From contig NZ_JAYGIN010000023.1 in NCBI RefSeq assembly GCF_034931005.1, positions 57,263 to 121,262 of the forward strand: a stretch of DNA of 64,000 bases. Direction: 5' to 3'. A program made the translations under genes and the position numbers. Under the pieces are notes generated by a model, which was given only the letters and a program-made list of their open reading frames with translations, was not told where the DNA came from and did not search any database. Below are positions 43,531 through 51,496 of this stretch, piece after piece. Within the stretch, counting starts at the first letter, position 1. Every line of letters begins with the position of its first letter. Source of the DNA: Arcicella sp034931005. Lineage in GTDB: Bacteria; Bacteroidota; Bacteroidia; Cytophagales; Spirosomataceae.

Positions 43531-44181
43531 ATGAACGCTCAAGAAATAGCTACTTTTATCGTAAAAAATGTATCTTGGTTTGTTCCAATTCCGTTATTGG
43601 TGGGCATATTTAGAAGAAAATATTTGGTTAGAGAGTTACTTATTATCTTTCTCTACCTATGTAATGGTGTATTGTTTGAGCTTATTTCAAGAACAATGGC
43701 TTATTACAGCATCCCCAATCTATACTTATTTCATATTTATGTACTCATGGAGTTTTTATTTATTTCGTGGTTTTACTATGAAATATTCAAACGGTATATC
43801 TCACCCAAAATCATTCCGACTATCTTTATTTTTTTCACAATATTTTCATTGATTGATTCCTTTTTTTTACATAATACGTTGACTTTTAATTCTTATGCAA
43901 AGACTGCTGAGTGTTTAATCATTGTGGGATATACGGCCTTCTATTTGTATAAAACATTTGATGAATTTCAAGACCAAGACCCTTCCGACACACCCGTTTT
44001 TTGGATAAATGCTGGTTTTCTATTTTACTTTTCGGGTTGTTTATTTCTATTCACTTTTAGCAATTTCATACTCACTCAAGGCAAACCAATGGGCATGATA
44101 ACATGGGCATTACACGCATTTTTTATCGTCATTATGTATTCCTTAATTTCAATTGGCTTATGGAGAAGTACCGCAAAATAG
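43531..44181 (+). CDS. Multi-pass membrane protein, putative sensor
   Basis: 216 residues from MNAQEIATFIVKNVSWF. Six or seven hydrophobic segments (WFVPIPLLVGIF, LLIIFLYLCNGVLFEL, YLFHIYVLMEFLFISWFYY, IIPTIFIFFTIFSLID, CLIIVGYTAFYLY, FWINAGFLFYFSGCLFLFTF, LHAFFIVIMYSLISIGLW). No known domain recognised, but the layout is like the 7-TM integral sensors found with two-component genes. It lies 97 bp before a kinase that itself has only one membrane helix and no sensing domain, so it may be that kinase's input module (inference). A longer start at 43465 is rejected because it overlaps the terminator. Confidence 0.82.
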   Translation: MNAQEIATFIVKNVSWFVPIPLLVGIFRRKYLVRELLIIFLYLCNGVLFELISRTMAYYSIPNLYLFHIYVLMEFLFISWFYYEIFKRYISPKIIPTIFIFFTIFSLIDSFFLHNTLTFNSYAKTAECLIIVGYTAFYLYKTFDEFQDQDPSDTPVFWINAGFLFYFSGCLFLFTFSNFILTQGKPMGMITWALHAFFIVIMYSLISIGLWRSTAK

Positions 44182-44278
44182 ATATAGGATTCTTTTTTTT
44201 GTTAAATGATTTTTATCACCTAATTTCATACTCGAAAAAATTTAACCAGTAATTTCATCACTCACACACATATTTTAA

Positions 44279-45061
44279 ATGCCTTCCCAAACTGACATTT
44301 ATATTCTGTTATTTGGCGGAACGCTGCTAATGTTCTTGCTGGCAGGAATGTTACTGTTTTTTGTCACCACTTATCAGAAACGACTACTCCGTAATAAAGC
44401 CGAGGTTGAGGTCATAAAATCAAAACATCAACTTGACCTTTTTCAAAGTAGTATTGATGCTATGGAAGATGAAAGACGGAGAGTTTCAAGAGATTTACAC
44501 GATGAAATTGGAGCAGCCCTTTCTATGCTGAGGCTACAAGTTGGGCAACTTCATTTTACGAGAGAAAGCCCTTCTGATAATACCGAAAAGTTGATAGTAG
44601 GAAGTAAACAGTTGATTGATAGTACGATTGAAAATGTGCGTCGGATTTCAAATGATATGTTGCCACATGGTTTAGAAGAATTTGGGTTGAAGTATGCCCT
44701 CGAAATGCTTTGTGATAAAGTTGAAGCAGCGTCGGCATTGGTGATAAATCTTGACGTTGAGTCATTAAATCGTTTAGAAAATCGTTTGGAATTGGCATTA
44801 TACAGAATCTTACAAGAACTTCTAAACAATACGCTCAAACACGCAGAAGCTACTGAAGTTGATATAATTTTCTCTGCTGAAAAAGACCTACTTTCTATTA
44901 CATACCGAGATAATGGTAAAGGTTTTGACATTGATTCTTTAGCCAAACGAGGTTTAGGCTTAAAAAATATTGAAAGTAGAGTAAGCATGATTAGCGGAAA
45001 AGTAACGTATACACCAACCGTTGAAAAAGGTATAGAAGTAAAAATTGGTATTCAACTTTAG
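44279..45061 (+). CDS. Sensor histidine kinase (HisKA_3, NarX/DesK type)
   Basis: 260 residues. One N-terminal membrane helix (ILLFGGTLLMFLLAGMLLFFV), short coiled linker, HisKA_3 dimerisation domain with phospho-acceptor His74 in RRVSRDLHDEIGAAL, and HATPase_c domain with the N-box LLNNTLKHAEA, DNGKGFD and GLGLKNIESR. No periplasmic or PAS sensor domain. It forms a pair with the response regulator 115 bp downstream. The upstream membrane protein is a likely sensor partner. Confidence 0.93.
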   Translation: MPSQTDIYILLFGGTLLMFLLAGMLLFFVTTYQKRLLRNKAEVEVIKSKHQLDLFQSSIDAMEDERRRVSRDLHDEIGAALSMLRLQVGQLHFTRESPSDNTEKLIVGSKQLIDSTIENVRRISNDMLPHGLEEFGLKYALEMLCDKVEAASALVINLDVESLNRLENRLELALYRILQELLNNTLKHAEATEVDIIFSAEKDLLSITYRDNGKGFDIDSLAKRGLGLKNIESRVSMISGKVTYTPTVEKGIEVKIGIQL

Positions 45062-45176
45062 TTTTGACAATAAATTTGTTTTTTTAGCTCTCCTCATATC
45101 TACAACACACACAAAGTTCTAACTACCCCAAAGTTAAAAAACCTCTGAAGAAAAATTCTCTAAATTTAAACACACT

Positions 45177-45851
45177 ATGAATATGATTACCATCGCTATT
45201 GCCGATGACCAAATGCTTTTTAGAAAAGGCATGTCCGCCATTATCAACAGCTTCGAGAATATGTCAGTAATTTGTGAAGCAGATAACGGACGAAAATTAT
45301 TAGGCTTTTTAGAAACTGTAACCCATCGACCAGATGTAATTTTGATGGACTTATCAATGCCAGACCTCAATGGAATTGATACCATGAAAATCATTCACGA
45401 ACAATATCCAGAACAAAAAGTAGTGATTCTTTCTATCCACAATGAAGAAAAATTTGTGGTACATCTCATCGAATTAGGGGCAAGTGCCTATCTTTTCAAA
45501 AACTCAGAACCCGAAGATGTTGAGAAAGCCATTAGGGGTGTTATTGAAAAAGGATTTTATTTTGGAGAAGACACGCTAAGCACTTTTCATAAACGACTTT
45601 CCAATAAAAAAACGCACGTTTCGGTACACGATAATATCCCGATAATTTTAAGCACCCGAGAAGTGGAAGTATTAAATCTAATTTGCCAAGAATTGACAGC
45701 TCAGGAAATTGCCGAAAAGCTATTTATTAGTGTTAGAACTGTTGATGGGCATCGGAATAATTTGTTGGAAAAAACAGGGGCAAGAAACACCGCAGGCTTA
45801 GTTATTTTTGCGATTAAAAATAATTTGGTAAATCCTGGAGTTTTGTTGTAG
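45177..45851 (+). CDS. LuxR/NarL-type response regulator
   Basis: 224 residues. Receiver domain with DD at 10-11, phospho-acceptor Asp58 in VILMDLSMPDLNG, Ser/Thr and Lys conserved in YLFKNSEP. A C-terminal LuxR helix-turn-helix (about 155-215) reads LSTREVEVLNLICQELTAQE followed by IAEKLFISVRTVDGHRNNLL. Cognate of the preceding HisKA_3 kinase. Target genes are unknown. The gene ends at a 33-bp-arm palindrome shared with the convergent ilvE. Confidence 0.95.
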   Translation: MNMITIAIADDQMLFRKGMSAIINSFENMSVICEADNGRKLLGFLETVTHRPDVILMDLSMPDLNGIDTMKIIHEQYPEQKVVILSIHNEEKFVVHLIELGASAYLFKNSEPEDVEKAIRGVIEKGFYFGEDTLSTFHKRLSNKKTHVSVHDNIPIILSTREVEVLNLICQELTAQEIAEKLFISVRTVDGHRNNLLEKTGARNTAGLVIFAIKNNLVNPGVLL

Positions 45852-45854
45852 AAA

Positions 45855-45923
45855 AGATAATAGGTTTTGGTATTAGGTTTTGAAGAACTAACTTCTAAAA
45901 CCTAACACCAAAACCTATTATCT
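45855..45923. terminator. Bidirectional palindrome between convergent genes
   Basis: Arms 45855-45887 and 45891-45923 (AGATAATAGGTTTTGGTATT and its complement) with 27 nearly perfect bases and a tight loop. It lies between the response regulator and ilvE, both ending here, so it can terminate in both directions. Confidence 0.85.
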
Positions 45924-45929
45924 AAAAAA

Positions 45930-46994
45930 CTATATCTTCATTACCCAGCCACGAGTATCTTCAATTTTTCCTGTTTTGATATTATCAATTTCGGTATAAA
46001 CTCTTCTTGAAAAAGCATCTGCTGGACGCTCTGGCAATTCATAATCCACACCGTCAAAACCAACTGTTGAGATTGGAGCAATTACCGCTGCCGTACCTGC
46101 ACCAAATGCCTCTTGAACTCGTCCAGAAGTAATTCCCTCTGTCAATTCTTTGATTGATAATTGGCGTTCTTCTACTTCCATTCCAAAGTCTTTTGCAACT
46201 TGAATAACGGATTTACGAGTTACACCGTCTAAGATGGTATCGCCCGTCGGTGCAGTTACTAATTTCCCGTCGATAATAAACATTAAGTTCATCGTTCCTG
46301 CTTCTTCAACATATTGATGCTCAGAGGCATCCGTCCAAATAATTTGGTCATAACCTGCATCTACCGCTAATTTAGTTGGATACAATGAGCCACCATAATT
46401 ACCTGCATTTTTCGAAGAACCAACACCACCATGAGCCGCTCTGATATATTTTGTTTCAACACGTACACGAATTGGTTTTGTATAATAAGCACCAACTGGG
46501 CAAGTGAAAATCATGAATTTGTATGTTTTAGAAGGACTAACGCCTACGTATTCATCCGTTGAGAACATAAATGGACGAATATACATTGAACTACCTTCTT
46601 TTGCAGGAATCCAAGCAGAATCTAAACGTAATAATTCTGAAAGTCCTTCCATGAAAATATCCTCTGGAATTTCTGGCATACACATACGAGCGGCAGATTT
46701 ATTGAGACGTTTCCAGTTTTCTTCTGGACGAAACACTAAAACCTCTCCCGTAGGGCTTTTATAGGCTTTCATTCCTTCAAAAATGGCTTGACCATAATGC
46801 AATGACATCATAGCTGGCGAGTAAGAAATAGGTCCGAAAGGTAGGATTTGAGGAGTTTCCCAAGCTCCATCCTTATAGTCAACCATCAACATGTGGTCGG
46901 CAAAAGAACGTCCAAAAACAAGGTTGTCAAAATCAACCGCATCAATTCTCGATTTTTCAATCTGGTGAATGTCAATCTGCAAAGTCTCAGTCAT
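45930..46994 (-). CDS. ilvE: Branched-chain amino acid aminotransferase
   Basis: 354 residues, fold-type IV PLP enzyme of the longer (eukaryote-like, BCAT) form: FGRSFADHMLMVDYKDGAWE opening, YIRPFMFSTDEYVGVSPS, the PLP lysine in GSSKNAGNYGGSL, and YVEEAGTMNLMFII. It catalyses the last step of Val, Leu and Ile synthesis and the first step of their breakdown. It is a single gene with no neighbouring ilv or leu genes, as is common in Bacteroidota. Confidence 0.95.
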   Translation of the reverse strand: MTETLQIDIHQIEKSRIDAVDFDNLVFGRSFADHMLMVDYKDGAWETPQILPFGPISYSPAMMSLHYGQAIFEGMKAYKSPTGEVLVFRPEENWKRLNKSAARMCMPEIPEDIFMEGLSELLRLDSAWIPAKEGSSMYIRPFMFSTDEYVGVSPSKTYKFMIFTCPVGAYYTKPIRVRVETKYIRAAHGGVGSSKNAGNYGGSLYPTKLAVDAGYDQIIWTDASEHQYVEEAGTMNLMFIIDGKLVTAPTGDTILDGVTRKSVIQVAKDFGMEVEERQLSIKELTEGITSGRVQEAFGAGTAAVIAPISTVGFDGVDYELPERPADAFSRRVYTEIDNIKTGKIEDTRGWVMKI

Positions 46995-47100
46995 AGTAAT
47001 ATGTAATTTGGTAAATTGATAATCTGTGTTTTACAACTTCACAAATGCTCAATTCTAATGCAAAAATAAATTTATTTCTTATGTAAAATCTTAGAAATCA

Positions 47101-47300
47101 ATACACTAAACGATGTTTAATAAGTTATCTGGATAATTTTTATTCCAAAATCTTGTAGAACTTCCCGAAAGTAGAAAAAACTTTCGGGAAGTAGTCGAGA
47201 GGTTCACTTCCCGAAAGTTCTTTACCCGCAATGGATATTGTTTCGGGAAGTTGAAGAAACTTATTAAACAGTGTACTAAACGATGTTTTTGTTTTAAAAT
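47101..47300. repeat. MITE-like element with CCCGAAAG hairpins, copy A
   Basis: Outer pair GTTTAATAAGTT (47115-47126) and AACTTATTAAAC (47258-47269), flanked on both sides by ACTAAACGATGTTT (47105 and 47275). Inside are ACTTCCCGAAAGT/ACTTTCGGGAAGT units in three half-copies. The 46995-47357 gap otherwise holds the ilvE promoter region. A second copy with the same outer pair is at 59931-60055. Confidence 0.82.
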
Positions 47301-47357
47301 AATTTGATTTTCAGTATTTCAATCACTAAATCACAAATCTTTAAATCATAATTACAT

Positions 47358-47906
47358 CTAAACTCTTGGTTTCCAAGCTACTTCTTCAATTTCAAGTTCT
47401 TTCGCCATGATTCTGCACAGAACGAAAAGATAATCAGAAAGTCGATTCAAGTATCTGACAACCAAGCTACTAACTTCCGACTCTTCCGTCAATCTCAACA
47501 CACATCTTTCTGCTCTACGGCAAACGGTTCGGGCCAAATGTCCAAACGAAACAGATTGATGTCCTCCTGGAAGAATGAAAAAACGCATAGGTTCTAAACT
47601 TTCATCCATTTTATCCATTTCCTTTTCCAAAAGTTCAATATCACCTTCGTTTAGGTCTGGAATTTGCCTTTTGGTTTGTTCTGGTTCTGATGCCAAAATT
47701 GAGCCAATCGTAAAAAGTCGGTCTTGAATTTCCTTTAAAACCTCTTTCCTACCCTCATTTATTGCTTGGTCACGTACTAAACCAATATATGAATTTAGTT
47801 CATCCACCGTTCCGTAAGCTTCAATTCTGAGTGCCGTTTTGGCAACTCTTGTTCCACCAACCAACGATGTCAGCCCTTTATCTCCTGTTTTTGTATAAAT
47901 TTTCAT
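47358..47906 (-). CDS. Cob(I)yrinic acid a,c-diamide adenosyltransferase (PduO-type)
   Basis: 182 residues starting MKIYTKTGDKGLTSL. PduO/CobO-II family: TGDKG and RVAKTALRIEAYGTVDELNS form the ATP-binding N-terminus, and CRRAERCVLRL the cobalamin-side helix. It converts cob(I)alamin and ATP to adenosylcobalamin. No B12-dependent enzyme lies next to it, so it serves cobalamin salvage generally. Start at 47906 fits the family; the upstream frame to 47930 adds 8 residues with no support. Confidence 0.93.
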   Translation of the reverse strand: MKIYTKTGDKGLTSLVGGTRVAKTALRIEAYGTVDELNSYIGLVRDQAINEGRKEVLKEIQDRLFTIGSILASEPEQTKRQIPDLNEGDIELLEKEMDKMDESLEPMRFFILPGGHQSVSFGHLARTVCRRAERCVLRLTEESEVSSLVVRYLNRLSDYLFVLCRIMAKELEIEEVAWKPRV

Positions 47907-47911
47907 GTTTT

Positions 47912-48213
47912 TGCAGGTTTTAGGTTTCAAGTTTTAGGTAATAGATTAAATACTACGATAATAGACTAACACCTAAAACCTAACCACTAATCCCTCTGTC
48001 TCACAAAGCTACATTTTTTTAATAAAATTATTTTCATAAAATCTAAAAATAATTGTCATAACAACTATTTTTTCTTTGTGATAAATTTCTATTCCTTCTT
48101 TTCATTAGAAATTTTGGGCTTTGTGGCGTAATTTTGTGGCGTAATTTTCACATTAAGTATAAGTTTAAGCGGTTGTATTGTGAAAGTTTTTCACTAACAA
48201 CTATTCCCTAAAT
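47912..48213. other. Divergent promoter region with hairpin and short direct repeat
   Basis: A TTTTAGG/CCTAAAA hairpin (about 47912-47990) is followed by AT-rich DNA. Near 48121-48149 TTGTGGCGTAATTTT occurs twice in tandem (15-bp period). The region drives the cobalamin adenosyltransferase on the minus strand and the DUF1648 gene on the plus strand. No gene seen. Confidence 0.65.
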
Positions 48214-48723
48214 ATGAGTATAGAATATTTTATTTCAAGAGTTTGGCGATATTTATCCATTGCAGCCTTCGTTATCATTCTTTTATTTACTTATCGTGGA
48301 CTTCCCGACCCTACGGCGGTACATTTTGGTGAAACTGGTAGAGGAGATGGATTTCTTCCTAAAAATGAGGTTTTTTATCTTTTTGGTGGAATCATGCTTG
48401 CCTTTAATATCTTGGTAGTTTTATTGATTAATAGTGTCAACAAATTACCCAAAAGTGCTTTTCAATGGATTCCAAACAAAAAATGGCTTACCGACCGTAA
48501 ACAATTAAATGAAGCAGTATTGAACTGGTTAAATTTTCTTCCAGCGGTTGTCAATACGTTTTTATTGTTGATTCTCAGAGCATTATTAGCCCTAAATGAT
48601 GAAAGAACATTTAATACTGATTATACATATTTGCTTATTATTGGTATTGCAGCAATGATAATTTGGATGTTTTATTTGCCAATTAAATTGCTTTATACAA
48701 GTCCTGACGTTGTAGAAGACTAA
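48214..48723 (+). CDS. DUF1648 domain membrane protein
   Basis: 169 residues with about four membrane helices. The PxHxG motif of DUF1648 is present in LPDPTAVHFGETGRGDGFLPK, after a first helix YLSIAAFVIILLFTYR. Family members are integral membrane proteins related to SdpI, with unknown roles outside Bacillus immunity. There are no toxin or Sdp-like neighbours here. Followed by a palindrome array and queA. Confidence 0.82.
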   Translation: MSIEYFISRVWRYLSIAAFVIILLFTYRGLPDPTAVHFGETGRGDGFLPKNEVFYLFGGIMLAFNILVVLLINSVNKLPKSAFQWIPNKKWLTDRKQLNEAVLNWLNFLPAVVNTFLLLILRALLALNDERTFNTDYTYLLIIGIAAMIIWMFYLPIKLLYTSPDVVED

Positions 48724-48733
48724 ATGTGTACCA

Positions 48734-48875
48734 CGATTCTCCAGAATCGTTTTCTTAATACAATTCATGATTCTGGAGAATCGTTTTCTTAGTATAATTC
48801 ACGATTCTGGAGAATCGTGATACATGATTCTGGAGAATCGTTTTCTTAAATCCAATTCACGATTCTGGAGAATCG
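48734..48875. repeat. Array of five CGATTCTGGAGAATCG palindromes
   Basis: 16-bp palindromes start at 48734, 48768, 48802, 48825 and 48860, separated by linkers such as TTTTCTTAATACAATTCA. The array lies in the short space between the DUF1648 gene and queA and ends 20 bp before the queA start, so it is likely part of the queA leader RNA. Confidence 0.88.
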
Positions 48876-48894
48876 TGATACACAAAATTATCCT

Positions 48895-50178
48895 GTGCAG
48901 AATATCAAACTTTCCGATTATACCTACGATTTACCCGATGAACGCATCGCAAAATTTCCTTTGCCCAAACGTGACGAATCGAAATTACAGGTTTATCAGC
49001 ATGGAAAAATAACGCATACTACTTTCAAAAACATTACCGACTATTTACCCCAAAATAGCCTTTTAGTTTTTAATAATACCAAAGTAATTCCCGCTCGAAT
49101 TCACTTCCAAAAATCAACAGGAGCAGTTATTCAGATTTTTTTATTGCATCCCGTACTACCAACACCTGTTATTAATTTGGCGATGGAAGTAACCGCTTCC
49201 TGTGTATGGGAATGTATGATTGGCAATAGAAAACGTTGGAAAAAGAGCGATATTTTGACTCAAATCTTAACCATTGACGGTCAACAAGTAGAAGTAAATG
49301 CGGAGATTTTTGACGAAGAAAAAAATCATGTCCAATTGTCTTGGGCAACTAACCTCACCCCCCGCCCCTCTCCGTTGGAGAGGGGGGATTTATTCCGAAT
49401 AGAAAGCTCCCCTCTCCAACGGAGAGGGGCGGGGGGTGAGGTTAAATTCGTTGATTTAATTCAATCACTCGGGCAAATTCCGCTTCCTCCATACTTAAAC
49501 CGTGAAGCAGAAACGGCTGATTATGAGACATATCAAACTGTTTATAGCGAGAAAAAAGGTGCAGTAGCCGCCCCAACTGCGGGACTTCATTTCACTGAAG
49601 AAGTTTTGAAAGGTCTTGAAAATCAAGGAATAAAGCAAGAGTTTTTGACACTACACGTTGGAGCAGGAACTTTTCAGCCAATTAAAGTAGAGAACATCAT
49701 TGAGCATAAAATGCACAATGAACAAGTGGTTATTAGTAAGCAAAATATAGAAAATCTTTTAAACAATTTAGGTAATATTATTCCCGTAGGTACAACTTCT
49801 ATGCGGACTTTAGAGAGTGTTTATTGGTATGGAGTGAAATTAATTTCAGATAAAAACAGTTCGTTTTTTATTGAAAAATTATATCCGTATCAACACGAAA
49901 ATGTACCAACTGCTGAAGAATCGTTGAAGGCTATTTTGCAAAAAATGGTAGATAATAACGAAACAGAAATAACAGGAGAAACAGAAATTTTTATCTTTCC
50001 AAGTTATCAATTTAAACTTTGTAAAGGCATCATTACCAATTATCACCAACCAGAAAGCACCTTGATTTTATTGATTGCGGCACTTATTGGCGAAGATTGG
50101 CGACGTGTTTATGAAGAAGCCATGACAAAAGATTATCGCTTTTTGAGTTATGGTGATTCTTCGCTTTTACTTCCGTAG
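48895..50178 (+). CDS. queA: S-adenosylmethionine:tRNA ribosyltransferase-isomerase, carrying an in-frame palindromic insert
   Basis: 427 residues with a GTG start; the opening QNIKLSDYTYDLPDERIA fits QueA, which adds the cyclopentene precursor of queuosine to tRNA. Conserved blocks VFNNTKVIPAR, AAPTAGLHFTEEVL, LHVGAGTFQPI, GTTSMRTLES, TNYHQPESTLILL and YGDSSLLLP are present. The gene is longer than the ~350 residues of E. coli because 93 bp (49351-49443) encode NLTPRPSPLERG ... SPLQRRGAGGEV, an in-frame palindrome lying between conserved blocks in a variable loop. The stop TAG (50176-50178) is part of the downstream palindrome. Enzyme likely active because the insert keeps frame. Confidence 0.93.
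   Translation: MQNIKLSDYTYDLPDERIAKFPLPKRDESKLQVYQHGKITHTTFKNITDYLPQNSLLVFNNTKVIPARIHFQKSTGAVIQIFLLHPVLPTPVINLAMEVTASCVWECMIGNRKRWKKSDILTQILTIDGQQVEVNAEIFDEEKNHVQLSWATNLTPRPSPLERGDLFRIESSPLQRRGAGGEVKFVDLIQSLGQIPLPPYLNREAETADYETYQTVYSEKKGAVAAPTAGLHFTEEVLKGLENQGIKQEFLTLHVGAGTFQPIKVENIIEHKMHNEQVVISKQNIENLLNNLGNIIPVGTTSMRTLESVYWYGVKLISDKNSSFFIEKLYPYQHENVPTAEESLKAILQKMVDNNETEITGETEIFIFPSYQFKLCKGIITNYHQPESTLILLIAALIGEDWRRVYEEAMTKDYRFLSYGDSSLLLP
49350..49444. repeat. 36-bp-arm perfect palindrome inside queA
   Basis: Left arm 49350-49385 (core CCTCACCCCCCGCCCCTCTC) and right arm 49409-49444 are exact complements, with a 23-bp AT-rich loop. It is far more GC-rich than the surrounding gene. A one-arm relative with the same core is at 63856-63890, outside genes. 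Confidence 0.97.
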
Positions 50179-50234
50179 GACAGGAATCCTTCCTGTCAAA
50201 TCATTTACTGTGACAGGAAGGATTCCTGTCCTAC
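50175..50234. repeat. Palindrome providing stop codons of both convergent genes
   Basis: Arms GTAGGACAGGAATCCTTCC... (50175-50198) and complement (50211-50234). The TAG in its left GTAGG is the queA stop (50176-50178). The mirror-image TAG on the minus strand (50231-50233) is the rarA stop. Same family as 9823 and 16573. Confidence 0.93.
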
Positions 50235-51481
50235 TTTTTCATCCCTTCCTTTATCTTTCTTTCGGCAGTATTTTCTTGTGGTTCGTAAAAGATTTTGTCC
50301 TTAATTTCATCGGGTAAAAACTGTTGTTCTACGTAATTCCCTTCGTAATTATGAGCGTATTTGTACCCTTTTCCGTAGTCCAATTCTTTCATTAATTTGG
50401 TTGGAGCATTGCGTAAATGCAGTGGAACTGGTAAATTCCCTGTCTGACGCACCAATGCCAAAGCATTATCAATGGCTAAATATGCCGAATTACTTTTGGC
50501 GGAAGTTGCCAAATAAATCACCGTTTGCGAAAGGATGATGCGTGCTTCGGGTAAACCAACCGCCCGAATGGATTGGAAACAGGTATTTGCCATCAAAAGG
50601 GCATTCGGATTGGCAAGCCCAATGTCTTCCGAAGCCAAAATCATCATTCGTCTGCCGATAAATTCAATGTCTTCGCCTCCTTCAATCATGCGGGCGAGCC
50701 AATAAATGGCAGCGTCAGGGTCAGAGCCACGAATGGATTTAATGAAAGCCGAAATAATATCGTAATGTTGTTCGCCGTCTTTGTCGTAGAGTGCAATATG
50801 TTGTTGCAATTTTTCAACAACCATTTCATTGGTAATTTCCAAAACCTCCTCCCCTTCGTTGAAAGTCGTGACTAATTCCAAAATATTATACAACTTCCGA
50901 CCATCACCGCCCGAAAACTGCAACATGGCTTCGTATTCTTTGATGACGACTTTTTTATGCTTCAAAAAAACGTCTTTTTCTAAGGCTTGATTGACCAAGA
51001 AAATTAGTTCTTCTTTGCTCAAAGGTTTGAGAACATACACCTGACAACGAGATAAAAGTGCCGAAATAACCTCGAATGAAGGGTTTTCGGTAGTTGCCCC
51101 AATGAGTGTAACCGTTCCTTTTTCAACTGCTCCTAATAGTGAATCTTGTTGAGATTTTGAAAAACGGTGAATTTCATCAATGAATAAAATGGGCGAAGGA
51201 CTATCAAAAAACTGTTGTTTTTTGGCCAAATCAATCGTTTCCCGAATATCTTTTACACCCGAATTAATGGCAGAAAGCGAATAAAAAGGGCGTTTGAGTG
51301 CCTTAGCGATGATACTCGCCAAAGTAGTTTTGCCAACTCCTGGAGGTCCCCAAAGAATAAAAGAAGGCACACGACCTGCTTCCACCACCCGACGAAGTAC
51401 GGCTTTTGCCCCTACCAAATGTTGTTGCCCGACGTATTCATCAAGCGTATCTGGACGCATTCTTTCGGCTAATGGTTGCAT
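50231..51481 (-). CDS. rarA: Replication-associated recombination protein A (AAA ATPase)
   Basis: 416 residues. Opening PLAERMRPDTLDEYVGQQHL, Walker A GPPGVGKTTLA, Walker B LFIDEIHRFSKSQQ, sensor GATTENPSFEV, and the MgsA-type C-terminal tetramerisation region (YWLARMIEGGEDIEFIGRRM, PVPLHLRNAPTKLMKELDYG). It acts at stalled replication forks with SSB. It is 15 bp downstream of moeA on the minus strand and probably co-transcribed with it, an association without obvious functional logic. Confidence 0.95.
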   Translation of the reverse strand: MQPLAERMRPDTLDEYVGQQHLVGAKAVLRRVVEAGRVPSFILWGPPGVGKTTLASIIAKALKRPFYSLSAINSGVKDIRETIDLAKKQQFFDSPSPILFIDEIHRFSKSQQDSLLGAVEKGTVTLIGATTENPSFEVISALLSRCQVYVLKPLSKEELIFLVNQALEKDVFLKHKKVVIKEYEAMLQFSGGDGRKLYNILELVTTFNEGEEVLEITNEMVVEKLQQHIALYDKDGEQHYDIISAFIKSIRGSDPDAAIYWLARMIEGGEDIEFIGRRMMILASEDIGLANPNALLMANTCFQSIRAVGLPEARIILSQTVIYLATSAKSNSAYLAIDNALALVRQTGNLPVPLHLRNAPTKLMKELDYGKGYKYAHNYEGNYVEQQFLPDEIKDKIFYEPQENTAERKIKEGMKK

Positions 51482-51496
51482 AAGAATAAATTAAAA

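Noticed and set aside
49350..49444. Frameshift or assembly artefact in queA
   Set aside because: The palindrome keeps the frame exactly and conserved QueA blocks continue on both sides.
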